From the NCBI RefSeq assembly GCF_900086595.1, contig NZ_LT575472.1, positions 2,491,685 through 2,555,684 of the forward strand: a stretch of 64,000 nt of DNA, written 5' to 3'. Positions 44,668-54,773 of this stretch are shown in pieces. Origin of the DNA: Clostridium nigeriense (GTDB lineage Bacteria; Bacillota; Clostridia; Clostridiales; Clostridiaceae). The notes beneath the pieces are model-generated. The model saw only the letters and a program-made list of their open reading frames with translations. It was not told the origin of the DNA and did no database searches. The translations under genes and the position numbers were made by a program. The stretch's first letter is position 1. Every line of letters begins with the position of its first letter.

Positions 44668-45312
44668 TTACCTCCTTTTAGTCACTGCAATTCCATCCCC
44701 CATTGGTATTACAGAAGTAATTAAATTTTCATCCTTAGATACTAAATCTAAATATTTTCTCATTCTTTTTACTATAGTTATTTTTCTCCTCTTTACTAAA
44801 TCATCGGATGCAACCATCCCTCTAAATAATACATTATCTGCTACTATAATTCCATCTTCATTTAATAGTCTTAAACAATGAGGTAAAAAATGATTATAGT
44901 GTCCCTTGCCTGCATCCATAAAAATTAAGTCATAAGGTTGCTCTAATTTTTCTAGAACTTCAAGGCACTCCCCTTTTTTTATTTCTATTTTATCTTGTAA
45001 ATTGTATTTTTTTAAATTTTCCTCAGCATATTTTATCATATTTTCATCACGTTCTATAGTAGTAATACTTGCCTTACATCCTGAAGCCTCATACATTAAA
45101 ATTGCAGAGTATCCAATAGCAGTACCAAGTTCTAGTACTCTCAATGGTTTTTTCATACTAACTATAAACTCTAAAAATTTAGCTGTTTCTTTTTGTGCTA
45201 TAGGAACTTTATTTTCTCTTGCAAATTCTTCTAACTCCTTGAACTTTTCAGAAGCCTCTGGTATTAAGCTTCTTATATATTCTTCCATATAATCATAAGT
45301 AATTTCACTCAT
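44668..45312 (-). CDS. trmR: tRNA 5-hydroxyuridine methyltransferase TrmR (YrrM)
   Basis: SAM-dependent O-methyltransferase that converts ho5U34 to mo5U34. 214 residues with SAM motif RVLELGTAIGYSAILM, TIERDENMIKYAEENL, YDLIFMDAGKGHYNHF (metal-binding Asp) and IIVADNVLFRGMV. I start at MSEITYDYMEEYI after GGAGGA; a start 13 codons upstream would be atypical. Next to the U32 gene whose product it modifies. Confidence 0.91.
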   Translation of the reverse strand: MSEITYDYMEEYIRSLIPEASEKFKELEEFARENKVPIAQKETAKFLEFIVSMKKPLRVLELGTAIGYSAILMYEASGCKASITTIERDENMIKYAEENLKKYNLQDKIEIKKGECLEVLEKLEQPYDLIFMDAGKGHYNHFLPHCLRLLNEDGIIVADNVLFRGMVASDDLVKRRKITIVKRMRKYLDLVSKDENLITSVIPMGDGIAVTKRR

Positions 45313-45340
45313 GTAAATCCTCCAATTATTAGGTTTGTTA

Positions 45341-46348
45341 TTAATATCCAAGTTCCTTTAATTTATTCATAAAGTCAACATCATTATTTGTAAAATAATG
45401 AGTTTTATCATCTTGAAGTACATAAAATAAATAATCTGTTTTTTCTGGTTTTAATGCAGCTTTAATAGATTCTAATCCAGGATTAGATATAGGTCCTATA
45501 GGTAAACCATAGTTTTTATATGTATTGTATGGAGAATCAATTTCTAAGTGTCTATCTAAAACAGTAGTTACATGTTCCCCTAAAGCATAAATAACTGTGG
45601 CATCTATTTGAAGCATCATTCCATCATTTAATCTATTAACTATAACAGATGAAATTAAAGGCCTTTCATCATTAATTCTCGCTTCTTTTTCTATCATAGA
45701 AGCTATAGTTATAACAGTTTCTACATCTTTTTCCTTTACAGAAGTATTGGTTTCATCCATAGCTGTTTTTAAAACTTCTTCAAACCTTAAAACCATTTTT
45801 TCTATTATTTCTTTTGGCGTTTCTCCAACTTTTATTAAATATGTATCTGGGAATAAATATCCTTCTAAATTATATCTTTTTTCACTATCTACCTTTACAT
45901 ATTTAGGCAACTCATATTCATTAATAGCTAATATAAAATCTTCCTTACTACATACCCCTTCACTTTCAAGCTTTTCAGCAATATCGTCTATGGTATATCC
46001 TTCTGGCACAGTAAAGTTTACTATATTTAAAGAAGACTCTGTTGTTAAAGTTTCAATTAACTTATCTACAGATATATCTTTTTTTAGAAGATATTCTCCC
46101 TGCTTAACTTCAATATTTTTACCTAAAACCTTAACATATAATTTTATAAAGGGAACACCCTTTATCTTACCATCCTCTGACAATCTATTAATTATACTAT
46201 AAAAACTATCGCCTTCATTAACTTTTATAACTACATCTGAATCAGTTCTTAATGGTTTATTTATTGTTTTTGTAAAAGCTACTAAAATGCTTAGAAATAA
46301 TATTACAATGATTATTATGGGAATCGCTTTCAAATTTAGTCTTCTCAT
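45341..46348 (-). CDS. mltG: Endolytic murein transglycosylase MltG (YrrL)
   Basis: Cuts nascent glycan strands and is thought to set their length. 335 residues: membrane helix at about 9-28, LysM-like segment (VIKVNEGDSFYSIINRL), then the YceG catalytic domain with TVPEGYTIDDIAEKL, EGYLFPDTYLI and ASMIEKEARINDERPLISSVIVNRL, which has the catalytic Glu. YNTYKNYGLPIGPISNPGLESIKAAL is the C-terminal signature. First gene of the trmR-U32-udk block. Confidence 0.96.
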   Translation of the reverse strand: MRRLNLKAIPIIIIVILFLSILVAFTKTINKPLRTDSDVVIKVNEGDSFYSIINRLSEDGKIKGVPFIKLYVKVLGKNIEVKQGEYLLKKDISVDKLIETLTTESSLNIVNFTVPEGYTIDDIAEKLESEGVCSKEDFILAINEYELPKYVKVDSEKRYNLEGYLFPDTYLIKVGETPKEIIEKMVLRFEEVLKTAMDETNTSVKEKDVETVITIASMIEKEARINDERPLISSVIVNRLNDGMMLQIDATVIYALGEHVTTVLDRHLEIDSPYNTYKNYGLPIGPISNPGLESIKAALKPEKTDYLFYVLQDDKTHYFTNNDVDFMNKLKELGY

Positions 46349-46367
46349 AAAAACCCCCTACATACAA

Positions 46368-46393
46368 AGTAAATAGCCATTATAGGCTATTTA
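46368..46393 (-). terminator. Hairpin after typA
   Basis: AAATAGCC (46371-46378) pairs with GGCTATTT (46384-46391) around ATTATA; the minus-strand tail ACTTTG is poor in T, so it is a weak terminator. Confidence 0.55.
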
Positions 46394-46435
46394 CCTTATT
46401 ATAATACTTTTCTTTTTACTTATAAAGATATTTCT

Positions 46436-48262
46436 CTATTTTTTACTTCTGCTTATTACTCTTCTTCTTTCTGCAGCGTCTAGTATTCTCTTTCTCATTC
46501 TTATATTTTCAGGAGTAACTTCTACTAATTCATCTGCATTTATAAATTCAAGACATTGCTCTAAAGACATTGGTCTTGGTGGTGTTAATTTTAATGCATC
46601 ATCAGAACCTGAAGCTCTTGTATTAGTAAGTTTCTTACCTTTACATACGTTGATATCAATATCTTCTGCTCTTGAGCATTCACCGACTATCATTCCTTGA
46701 TATACTGGAACACCAGCTCCTATAAATAAAGTTCCTCTTTCTTGAGCATTAAATAAACCATAAGTTATAGCATCTCCATCTTCAAATGAGCATAAAGATC
46801 CTCTACTTCTTCCTGGAATTTCTCCTTTAAACTTATCATATCCATGGAATACATGGTTCATTATTCCATTTCCTTTAGTATCTGTCATAAATTCATTTCT
46901 AAATCCTATTAATCCCCTAGCAGGAACTATAAATTCAAGTCTTGTATATCCATTAACAGCGGAAGTCATATTAACCATTTCAGCTTTTCTTGGTCCAAGT
47001 TTTTCCATTACAGGTCCCATAAATTCTTCTGGAACATCTATTGTTAAATATTCCATAGGTTCTAATTTCTTACCATTTTCTTCTTTAAAAATAACATTAG
47101 CTTTTGAAACTTGGAATTCATATCCTTCTCTTCTCATAGTTTCAATTAATATAGATAAGTGAAGTTCTCCTCTACCTGAAACTTCAAAACAATCAGATGA
47201 AATTTCATTCACTCTTAAACTTACGTTTGTTTCTAGTTCTTTTAATAATCTGTCTCTTAAATGTCTTGATGTAACAAAGTCCCCTTCTCTTCCTGCAAAA
47301 GGAGAATCATTTACCATAAAGTTCATACTTAATGTTGGTTCATCTATTTCTACAAATGGTAATGCTTCAGGATTTAGTGAATCTGCTATAGTTTCCCCAA
47401 TATTACAATCTGGAATACCACTTAAAGCAATAATATCTCCTAGTGATGCTTCTTGTACATCTTCTCTATTAAGTCCATTATAAGTAAATATACTTGAAAC
47501 TCTGTAATTTGATGTACTTCCATCTCTTCTTACTAAAGCAACTTGTTGATTCTTTTTAACTACACCTCTATGAATTTTTCCTATTGCTATTCTTCCCACA
47601 TATTCATTAGTGTCTAATGTAGTTACAAGCATTTGGAATGGTCCATCTATTTCTCCCTTTGGAGCTTCAACATTTTCTAATATAGTTTCAAATAATGGAG
47701 CCATATCATTATTTGTATCTTCAACATTATATCTTGCAAATCCTTCTCTTGCAGAAGCATATATTATTGGGAAGTCTAGTTGCTCATCATCAGCACCAAG
47801 CTCTATAAATAATTCAAACACTTCATCTATAACTTCTTCTGGTCTTGCATTTGGTTTGTCTATTTTATTTATAACTACTATTGGTTGTAAACCAAGTTCT
47901 AAAGCCTTCTTTAAAACAAATTTTGTTTGAGGCATTGGTCCTTCATAAGAGTCTACAACTAATAAAACCGAATCTACCATTTTAAGTACACGTTCAACTT
48001 CTCCACCAAAATCAGCATGTCCAGGAGTATCAACAACATTTATTTTTACTCCATTATACATAATTGCAGTATTTTTTGAAAGAATTGTAATTCCTCTTTC
48101 CTTTTCTAAGTCATTAGAATCCATAACTCTTTCTTCAACTTTTTCATTTGATCTAAAAACATGGCTTTCTTTTAATAAAGCATCAACTAAAGTAGTTTTT
48201 CCGTGGTCAACGTGGGCTATTATTGCAATATTTCTGATATCATCTCTACTAATTAAATTCAT
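46436..48262 (-). CDS. typA: Ribosome-binding GTPase TypA/BipA
   Basis: Translational GTPase involved in 50S assembly and stress. 608 residues. P-loop AHVDHGKTTLVDALL (about 16-30), DTPGHADFGGEVERVL, NKID, EF-Tu-like domain 2, then EF-G-like III/V domains with SGRGELHLSILIETMRREGYE and RGLIGFRNEFMTDTKG, and the BipA C-terminal domain ending in RMRKRILDAAERRR. Monocistronic with terminators on both sides. Confidence 0.97.
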   Translation of the reverse strand: MNLISRDDIRNIAIIAHVDHGKTTLVDALLKESHVFRSNEKVEERVMDSNDLEKERGITILSKNTAIMYNGVKINVVDTPGHADFGGEVERVLKMVDSVLLVVDSYEGPMPQTKFVLKKALELGLQPIVVINKIDKPNARPEEVIDEVFELFIELGADDEQLDFPIIYASAREGFARYNVEDTNNDMAPLFETILENVEAPKGEIDGPFQMLVTTLDTNEYVGRIAIGKIHRGVVKKNQQVALVRRDGSTSNYRVSSIFTYNGLNREDVQEASLGDIIALSGIPDCNIGETIADSLNPEALPFVEIDEPTLSMNFMVNDSPFAGREGDFVTSRHLRDRLLKELETNVSLRVNEISSDCFEVSGRGELHLSILIETMRREGYEFQVSKANVIFKEENGKKLEPMEYLTIDVPEEFMGPVMEKLGPRKAEMVNMTSAVNGYTRLEFIVPARGLIGFRNEFMTDTKGNGIMNHVFHGYDKFKGEIPGRSRGSLCSFEDGDAITYGLFNAQERGTLFIGAGVPVYQGMIVGECSRAEDIDINVCKGKKLTNTRASGSDDALKLTPPRPMSLEQCLEFINADELVEVTPENIRMRKRILDAAERRRVISRSKK

Positions 48263-48329
48263 TTAATTTCCTCCAGTACGTTTTTTATACAATTTAATTT
48301 ATATAATGTAAACCTATAAATCATTTTTT

Positions 48330-48364
48330 CCAAAATAAAATTGGATACATGCGTATCCAATTTT
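48330..48364 (-). terminator. Intrinsic terminator after rnjA
   Basis: AAAATTGGATAC (48337-48348) pairs perfectly with GTATCCAATTTT (48353-48364) around ATGC; the minus strand continues ATTTTGG. Confidence 0.85.
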
Positions 48365-48425
48365 CAAAAATCATTTAAGCTATAATTATTCTAAGATTAT
48401 TATAAAGAATTGTCAACCTCTCAGA

Positions 48426-50093
48426 TTATATTTCCATTATTATTGGTAATATCATTGGCTTTCTCTTAGTCTTTTCATAAAGGTAAGTTCTAAGTTCATC
48501 CCTTACTTTAGATTTTAAGCTTGCCCAATCTGTTATATTGCTTTCTTCACATTCTCTTAAAACATTTCTTACTATTTCTTTAGCCTCGTCCATTAATCCT
48601 TCTGATTCTCTAACATAAACAAATCCTCTAGATATAATATCTGGTCCTGCAATAATTGAGTTGTTTTCCTTAGATAAGGTAACTACAACAGTTAATATAC
48701 CATCTTGAGATAAATGTTTTCTATCTCTTAATACTATATTACCAACATCTCCTACTCCTAAACCATCTACAAAGACTTGACCAGCATTAACTAAGCCGTT
48801 TCTTCTAATGTTATTTCTAGTTACTTCTATAACACCACCATTTTCAGGTATTAATACATTTCCTTCAGGCATTCCTAAAGAAATTGCAAGTTCTCCATGT
48901 TGCTTTAAATGCCTATATTCTCCGTGAACAGGAATAAAGAACTTAGGTTTTACTAGACATTGCATAAGCTTCAACTCTTCTTGACAAGCATGACCTGAAA
49001 CATGTATTTCTGCTAAAGATTTATATATAACCTCAGCCCCCTTTTGGAATAGCTGATTTATTACCTTTGAAACTAACTTTTCATTTCCTGGTATTGGAGT
49101 TGCTGAAATAATAACAGTATCTCCTTCAACTATATTAACCTTCCTATGCTCAGAACTTGCCATTCTAGCAAGAGCTGACATTGGCTCTCCTTGGCTACCT
49201 GTTGTTATAATAACTACTCTTTCGTTTGGATATTTGTTAATTTGATCTATACTTACTAGTATATCTTTTTCAAACTCTAAATACCCAAGCTCCGCTGCTA
49301 CAGCAACTATATTTTCCATACTTCTTCCTGATACAGCTACTTTTCTATCATGCATACGAGCTGCATCTATAATTTGTTGTATTCTATGAACATTTGAAGC
49401 AAAGGTTGCTACTATTATTCTACCTTTTGCTTTAGAAAATAATCTTGCAAAACTTTCCCCTACTACTTTTTCAGACATAGTATATCCTGGCTTTTCAACA
49501 TTTGTTGAGTCAGCCATCATAGCTAATACTCCTTTTTTACCTATTTCTGCGAACCTTGCAAAATCCATTGGTTCTCCATCAATTGGAGTATAATCTATCT
49601 TAAAGTCTCCTGTGTGTAGTACCACTCCTAGTGGTGTGTGAATCGCTATTGCAACTGAATCTGCTATAGAGTGATTTGTCTTAATAAACTCTACAGATAC
49701 TGAATTTAATTTAATAACATCTCTTGGTTTTACTCTAATTAATTCTGTTGAGCTTAATAATCCGTGTTCTTTAAGCTTTGTTTCAACAATTCCAAGAGTT
49801 AACTTAGTTCCATATACAGGTACATTTAATTGCCTTAATACATATGGTAATGCACCTATATGATCCTCATGTCCGTGTGTTAAGAATATTCCTCTAATCT
49901 TATCCTTATTTTTTAATAAATAACTTATATCTGGTATTACTAAATCAATACCGAACATATCTTCATCTGGGAATTTCAGGCCACAATCTATAACTACTAT
50001 GTCATTTTTATATTCTATTGCAGTTATATTTTTACCTATTTCATTAATTCCTCCCAAAGGAATAATCTTAACCTTTGCCTTTTCGTTTTTCAA
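48426..50093 (-). CDS. rnjA: Ribonuclease J
   Basis: 5'-3' exo- and endoribonuclease that matures and degrades mRNA. 555 residues. Metallo-beta-lactamase fold: IFLTHGHEDHIGALPYVLR (HxHxDH), VLHTGDFKID, MADSTNVEKPGYT, then beta-CASP GRIIVATFASNVHR, TTGSQGEPMSAL and HVSGHACQEEL, HGEYRHLKQH; C-terminal domain from about 450. TTG start after GGAGGGG. Follows the Fur-family gene by 68 bases. Confidence 0.96.
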   Translation of the reverse strand: MKNEKAKVKIIPLGGINEIGKNITAIEYKNDIVVIDCGLKFPDEDMFGIDLVIPDISYLLKNKDKIRGIFLTHGHEDHIGALPYVLRQLNVPVYGTKLTLGIVETKLKEHGLLSSTELIRVKPRDVIKLNSVSVEFIKTNHSIADSVAIAIHTPLGVVLHTGDFKIDYTPIDGEPMDFARFAEIGKKGVLAMMADSTNVEKPGYTMSEKVVGESFARLFSKAKGRIIVATFASNVHRIQQIIDAARMHDRKVAVSGRSMENIVAVAAELGYLEFEKDILVSIDQINKYPNERVVIITTGSQGEPMSALARMASSEHRKVNIVEGDTVIISATPIPGNEKLVSKVINQLFQKGAEVIYKSLAEIHVSGHACQEELKLMQCLVKPKFFIPVHGEYRHLKQHGELAISLGMPEGNVLIPENGGVIEVTRNNIRRNGLVNAGQVFVDGLGVGDVGNIVLRDRKHLSQDGILTVVVTLSKENNSIIAGPDIISRGFVYVRESEGLMDEAKEIVRNVLRECEESNITDWASLKSKVRDELRTYLYEKTKRKPMILPIIMEI

Positions 50094-50161
50094 TATGTCC
50101 CCTCCTTCTTCTTAAAATATGTAATTCAAAGGGTTCCCTAATCAAAGACCCCTTCTTATCC

Positions 50162-50638
50162 CTATTTAATTTCTTTCATTTTACTTTGGCATTTTCTACA
50201 AACCCCAAAAAATTTAACACTATGGTCTATAATCTTAAATCCATAAGATCTTTCAACCTCTTCTTCAAGTTCATCTAAAAGATCATCTTGAACTTCAATA
50301 ACACTTTTACACTCATTGCATACTAAGTGATGGTGCCTATGCCCCTCATCCTTACGAACTAGCTCATATCTACTACATCCATCATTTAAATCTAACTTGC
50401 AAATTACACCTAACTCTTCTAGTAAAATTATTGTTCTATATACAGTTGCTAAACCTATTTCCGGACAATTTTTTTTCACTTCATCATATATTTCTTCTGC
50501 TGTTAAATGTTCGCCCTCTTTTTCTATTATAGTATCCACTATAGCCCTTCTTTGAGGAGTCAATTTATAACCTTTTTGTTTTAAATCCTCTTTTAAAGCA
50601 TTAAAGTCTACGCTATTTGATTGTTCCACAGACAACAC
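50162..50638 (-). CDS. Fur/PerR-family metal-dependent repressor
   Basis: 158-residue regulator. N-terminal winged helix GYKLTPQRRAIVDTI, GLATVYRTIILLEELGVI; regulatory metal site EGHRHHHLVCNECKSV; structural zinc made by CNEC and CRKC. Whether it senses Fe2+ (Fur) or peroxide (PerR) cannot be settled by eye. The start is uncertain: GTG (50638), TTG (50635) and GTG (50629) follow one GGGG site. It lies in ireB-ruvX-DUF1292-fur, a common clostridial order. Confidence 0.9.
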   Translation of the reverse strand: MLSVEQSNSVDFNALKEDLKQKGYKLTPQRRAIVDTIIEKEGEHLTAEEIYDEVKKNCPEIGLATVYRTIILLEELGVICKLDLNDGCSRYELVRKDEGHRHHHLVCNECKSVIEVQDDLLDELEEEVERSYGFKIIDHSVKFFGVCRKCQSKMKEIK

Positions 50639-50668
50639 ACCCCTTTCTTTATAATTTATTTTAAAAAA

Positions 50669-50944
50669 CTATTCTTCTTCTGAAAAAATAGTATCATAAG
50701 CTTCTTGAACTGCTGCAAGTTCTACTTCATCATCTATAGGTATTAATAAATCATCTCCATCTTCATCTACTCCTACCTTTAAAGCAAATATATCATCTTC
50801 AGTATAATTATCGTCATATACTATAACATACTCACTTTTTTCTTCTGTGTCTGGATTTACCATATCAAAAAATGCAACAACATTTAATTTAACTAAATTT
50901 CCATCCTCATCATATAGTTCTAATGTTTTTAAATCTTTATCCAT
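50669..50944 (-). CDS. DUF1292 family protein (YrzB)
   Basis: 91-residue acidic protein of unknown function. ELYDEDGNLVKLNVVAFFDM and EYVIVYDDNYTEDDIFALKVGVDEDGDDLLIPIDDEVELAAVQEAYD are the family core. It nearly always neighbours ruvX and ireB in Firmicutes, as here. Confidence 0.92.
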   Translation of the reverse strand: MDKDLKTLELYDEDGNLVKLNVVAFFDMVNPDTEEKSEYVIVYDDNYTEDDIFALKVGVDEDGDDLLIPIDDEVELAAVQEAYDTIFSEEE

Positions 50945-51020
50945 AAAAATTCTCCTTTTTTATAATTGTAATTTTTACCTTTAGAGTTGTCAATAATAAT
51001 TTTCAATTGAAATTTAATTA

Positions 51021-51437
51021 TTACTTCATACTCAATCTATCTAAATAACCTTGAAGTATGTAAGTAGCCGCTATCTTATCAACTATTTTCTTTCTTTTTC
51101 CCCTTGATAAGTCTGCCTCTAACATAGCCTTATGAGCTGCAACTGTAGTTAATCTTTCATCCCACATTTGTACATTTACACCTGTAAATTCCTTAATACG
51201 TTCCGAAAATTCTAAAACTTTTTCTCCAGACTCTCCTATAGTTCCATTCATGTTTTTAGGTAAACCAATTACTATGGTCTCTACATAATATTCCTTACAT
51301 AGCTTTTTTACTTCTTCAAGATCATGTTCTTTCTTAGTTCTTTTTATAGTAGTTATGCCTTGAGCAGTCCAACCTAAAGGATCACTAATTGCAACTCCAA
51401 TAGTTTTTGAACCTATATCTAAGCCTAATATCCTCAT
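51021..51437 (-). CDS. ruvX: Putative pre-16S rRNA nuclease / Holliday junction resolvase RuvX (YqgF)
   Basis: 138-residue RNase H-fold protein. [27 protein letters not shown] has the first catalytic Asp; [37 protein letters not shown] has the DE pair; the last Asp is in [18 protein letters not shown]. Family members process the 5' end of 16S rRNA in E. coli; recombination activity is also reported. Confidence 0.95.
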   Translation of the reverse strand: MRILGLDIGSKTIGVAISDPLGWTAQGITTIKRTKKEHDLEEVKKLCKEYYVETIVIGLPKNMNGTIGESGEKVLEFSERIKEFTGVNVQMWDERLTTVAAHKAMLEADLSRGKRKKIVDKIAATYILQGYLDRLSMK

Positions 51438-51456
51438 ATATGTCTCCTTAAATATT

Positions 51457-51485
51457 AAAGAGTGCCCGATTAACGGGCACTCTTT
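51457..51485. terminator. Hairpin between ireB and ruvX
   Basis: AAAGAGTGCCCG (51457-51468) pairs perfectly with CGGGCACTCTTT (51474-51485) around ATTAA. The strong GC-rich stem overlaps the ireB stop codon; the minus-strand tail is AATATT, so termination may be partial. Confidence 0.75.
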
Positions 51486-51741
51486 ATTTTATTTCTAAAT
51501 AAGATTTTATAACTTCCTCAAGAATTTCATCTCTTTCAAGTTTTCTTAGTAAAGCTCTTGCTCCGTTGTAGCTTGTAATGTAAGAAGGGTCCCCTGAAAT
51601 AAGATATCCAACTAACTGGTTAACTGGATTATAACCTTTCTCCTGTAACGCATTATAAACATCTGTTAAAATAGATTTAGTCAAATCTCCTTTGTTGATG
51701 TTCAAATTAAATTGCATTGTCGCATCTAAGTTATTATTCAT
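51484..51741 (-). CDS. ireB: IreB family regulatory phosphoprotein (DUF965, YrzL)
   Basis: 85-residue protein. In Enterococcus faecalis IreB is phosphorylated by the PASTA kinase IreK and lowers cephalosporin resistance. [17 protein letters not shown] carries the N-terminal Thr region that is the kinase target; [45 protein letters not shown] is the near-invariant core. The matching kinase and phosphatase are at 4307-6983. Its ribosome binding site lies unusually far upstream with a hairpin in between. Confidence 0.93.
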   Translation of the reverse strand: MNNNLDATMQFNLNINKGDLTKSILTDVYNALQEKGYNPVNQLVGYLISGDPSYITSYNGARALLRKLERDEILEEVIKSYLEIK

Positions 51742-51747
51742 ACAACT

Positions 51748-51772
51748 GCTGCTAATTGCAGCTCACCCCCTT
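51748..51772 (-). promoter_or_regulatory. Spacer hairpin in the ireB ribosome binding site
   Basis: GGGGGTGA (about 51764-51771) is the only Shine-Dalgarno match, but it is over 20 bases from the ATG at 51741. GCTGC and GCAGC (51748-51762) form a 5-bp stem with loop AATTA exactly in between; folding it shortens the gap to about 9 bases. No in-frame alternative start lies nearer, since an in-frame TGA follows the site. Confidence 0.5.
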
Positions 51773-51882
51773 ACTTATATTTAATTAATAGTATCCTAGT
51801 AATAGTATATCATTATTTTAAAATTCTATACATACTTCACTTTTCTTATTTATATTATAACCTATAAAGGCTTAAAAGTACA

Positions 51883-54522
51883 CTACTTTACTAAAGATTC
51901 TATTACTGAATAAGTTTTTTCTAATGCATCTTTGATATTTTCAGGATTCTTACCACCAGCCTGAGCCATATCTGGTCTTCCTCCTCCGCCGCCTCCAACA
52001 ATAGAAGCAACTTCTTTAATTATCTTACCGCAATGAACTCCCTTATCTAAAACATCCTTAGTAGACATTGCAATAAGATTCACCTTACCACCTACATTGC
52101 TAAATAATACAACTACTCCGCTAGAAAGTTTATTTCTAACCTTATCTCCAAGATCTCTTAAAGAATTTCCGTCAATTCCTTCTACAGCATAAGCTGCTAC
52201 TTTTACACCCTTAACTTCTTTAGCTGAATTTAATATTTCATCTTCTACTCCTGAAGCTAATTTACTCTTTAGCTCTACTATTTCTTTTTCTTTTTCTTTT
52301 ATTTCAGCATTTTGAGAAGATATCTTCTTAAGAACATCTTTTTCACTACACTTTAATGCACTACATGCTTCTTTTAACAACCTTTGTTTTTCTTCCATAT
52401 ACTTAATTGCATTTATTCCAGTAATAGCTTCGATTCTTCTAATACCAGCAGCAACTCCAACCTCTGAAACTATTTTAAACAAACCAATTTCTCCAGAGTT
52501 ATGAACATGCGTACCACCACAAAGTTCCTTTGAAAATTCTCCTACACTTACTACTCTTACCTTATCTCCATATTTATCATCAAATAAAGCCATCGCTCCA
52601 GACTCTTTGGCTTCATCTAAAGTCATAAGATCAGTATCTACAGTAAATACTTCCATTATTTTTCTATTAACTAAATCTTCTAAAGTATTTATTTCATCTT
52701 CAGTTAATGATGTAAAATGAGTAAAGTCAAATCTTAGTCTTTCATCATCTACATATGAACCCGCTTGATTAACATGCTTTCCAATCACTTGCTTTAAAGC
52801 TTCATGTAACATATGAGTTGCAGTATGATTCTTTTCAATATTGCTTCTTCTTATAAGATCAATTGTTAAGTTTGCTTCTTCATTTGCTTTAATAGTTCCT
52901 TCATTTACCTTAACGTAATGAATAGTCTTTCCACCTATATTTTTCTTAGTATCATAAACATAAGCTTCTCCAGAAGCAGTTTTTATAGTACCCTTATCAC
53001 CTACTTGACCACCCATTTCAGCATAAAATGGAGTTTTCTCAGTTACTATATATCCTTTTTCTCCTTTTGATAACGCATCTACAAACTCAACATCATTAGC
53101 TAAAACAACAACCTTAGAAGAAATCTCTAAATTACCATAGCCAACAAATTCAGTATTTATTGAAGCTTCAATTTTATTTATTGGACTTTCATCACTACCC
53201 ATGTAAGATGATTCTCCTCTAGCACTTCTAGCTCTTTGTCTCTGTTCTTCCATTTCTTTTTTAAAGGATTCATGGTCAACACTCATCCCTTTTTCTTCTA
53301 GTATTTCCTCAGTCAACTCAATAGGGAAACCATAAGTATCATATAGCTTAAATGCTTTTTCTCCCTTTAATATTTTTTCATTTGAGATTTTCATTTCTTC
53401 AATATAATCATTTAATATACCCATTCCTGAATCTATAGTTTCATTAAATCTTTCTTCTTCTAAAGAAACTATCTTTTCAATGTATTCTTTACTTTCTTTA
53501 AGATTTGGATAAGCTCCTCCATAGTTATTAACTACTGATTCCACTATATCAGTTAAGAATAATCCCTTAATTCCTAATAACCTTCCATGTCTAGCTGCCC
53601 TTCTTAAAAGTCTTCTTAATACATATCCTCTACCTTCATTACTTGGTTGAACTCCATCTGAAATTAACATAGTTACAGATTTAACATGATCTGTAATTAT
53701 CCTTAATGAAATATCCTTTTGAGAATCAACTCCATATTTAACTCCTGAAAGTTCTGATACCTTATTTAATATATTTTTAACAGTATCGATTTCAAATATA
53801 TTATCTACACCTTGCATTATTGTTGCAATTCTTTCAAGTCCCATTCCTGTATCTATATTAGGATTAGCTAATTTATTATAATTACCATCTTCATCCTTAT
53901 CAAATTGTGTAAATACTAAGTTCCAAAATTCTACTACCCTATCTTCATCGCTAGCTTTTAGGAAATCATCAACATTTGTAATAACACCTTCGCCTCTATC
54001 ATAATGGATTTCAGTGCAAGGTCCACAAGGCCCAACTCCAATTTCCCAGAAGTTATCATCTTTTCCTAATCTGAAAATTCTTTTTGGATCTACATCTGTC
54101 TTCTTACACCAAATATCAAAAGCTTCATCATCTTCTAAATAAATAGTAACATATAATTTATCCTTTGGAATTTGTAAAGTTTCAGTAATAAACTCCCAAG
54201 CCCAAGGAATTATTTCTTCTTTAAAGTAATCTCCAAAAGAAAAATTACCAAGCATTTCAAAGAAAGTACCATGTCTTGATGTTTTTCCTACATTCTCAAT
54301 ATCACCAGTTCTTATGCACTTTTGACAAGTAGTAATTCTCTTTCTTGGTGGTTCTTGTAGTCCTGTGAAGTAAGGCTTAAGTGGTGCCATACCTGCATTT
54401 ATTAATAATAATGATTTATCATTTTTAGGCACTAGAGGAAAACTCTCTAGTCTTAAGTGATCTTTTGATTCAAAAAATCTTAAATAAGCTTCTCTAAGCT
54501 CATTAGTTCCCATGAATTTCAT
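51883..54522 (-). CDS. alaS: Alanyl-tRNA synthetase
   Basis: 879 residues, full length. Catalytic domain begins [49 protein letters not shown]; class II motifs include [20 protein letters not shown]. Editing domain motifs: [16 protein letters not shown] (HxxxH) and [19 protein letters not shown] (CxxxH). The C-terminal C-Ala/DHHA1 domain ends with [18 protein letters not shown]. Controlled by an alanine T-box just upstream. Confidence 0.98.
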   Translation of the reverse strand: MKFMGTNELREAYLRFFESKDHLRLESFPLVPKNDKSLLLINAGMAPLKPYFTGLQEPPRKRITTCQKCIRTGDIENVGKTSRHGTFFEMLGNFSFGDYFKEEIIPWAWEFITETLQIPKDKLYVTIYLEDDEAFDIWCKKTDVDPKRIFRLGKDDNFWEIGVGPCGPCTEIHYDRGEGVITNVDDFLKASDEDRVVEFWNLVFTQFDKDEDGNYNKLANPNIDTGMGLERIATIMQGVDNIFEIDTVKNILNKVSELSGVKYGVDSQKDISLRIITDHVKSVTMLISDGVQPSNEGRGYVLRRLLRRAARHGRLLGIKGLFLTDIVESVVNNYGGAYPNLKESKEYIEKIVSLEEERFNETIDSGMGILNDYIEEMKISNEKILKGEKAFKLYDTYGFPIELTEEILEEKGMSVDHESFKKEMEEQRQRARSARGESSYMGSDESPINKIEASINTEFVGYGNLEISSKVVVLANDVEFVDALSKGEKGYIVTEKTPFYAEMGGQVGDKGTIKTASGEAYVYDTKKNIGGKTIHYVKVNEGTIKANEEANLTIDLIRRSNIEKNHTATHMLHEALKQVIGKHVNQAGSYVDDERLRFDFTHFTSLTEDEINTLEDLVNRKIMEVFTVDTDLMTLDEAKESGAMALFDDKYGDKVRVVSVGEFSKELCGGTHVHNSGEIGLFKIVSEVGVAAGIRRIEAITGINAIKYMEEKQRLLKEACSALKCSEKDVLKKISSQNAEIKEKEKEIVELKSKLASGVEDEILNSAKEVKGVKVAAYAVEGIDGNSLRDLGDKVRNKLSSGVVVLFSNVGGKVNLIAMSTKDVLDKGVHCGKIIKEVASIVGGGGGGRPDMAQAGGKNPENIKDALEKTYSVIESLVK

Positions 54523-54548
54523 AATCTTACCTCCATTTAGTCAATTTA

Positions 54549-54755
54549 TAAAATAAAAAAAGTTTCCATCCCTGAAAAAAGGGACGAAAACATAAATTCC
54601 GCGGTACCACCCTAATTATGCAAAAAATGCATCACTTAGTTTAATATAGCTCCAAGATAGCTTCAATATATTATGTAAGAAGTTTTCAGCATCCACTTCC
54701 TCTCTGAATACATAGGGTATATTTACTCATTCTCTTCAACGCTAAATATTAAATT
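54549..54755 (-). ncRNA. T-box leader of alaS (alanine specifier)
   Basis: The minus strand carries the AGTA motif of stem I (GAGAATGAGTA), a specifier region GAA-GCT-A with GCT (Ala codon) at 54659-54661, and the T-box AGGGTGGTACCGCGG near 54601-54615. A terminator follows: GTTT...TCCCT paired with AGGGA...AAAC (54561-54591) and a T7 tail. Uncharged tRNA-Ala should stabilise the antiterminator and allow alaS transcription. Confidence 0.93.
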
Positions 54756-54773
54756 TTCTTATATTTCAATGAA

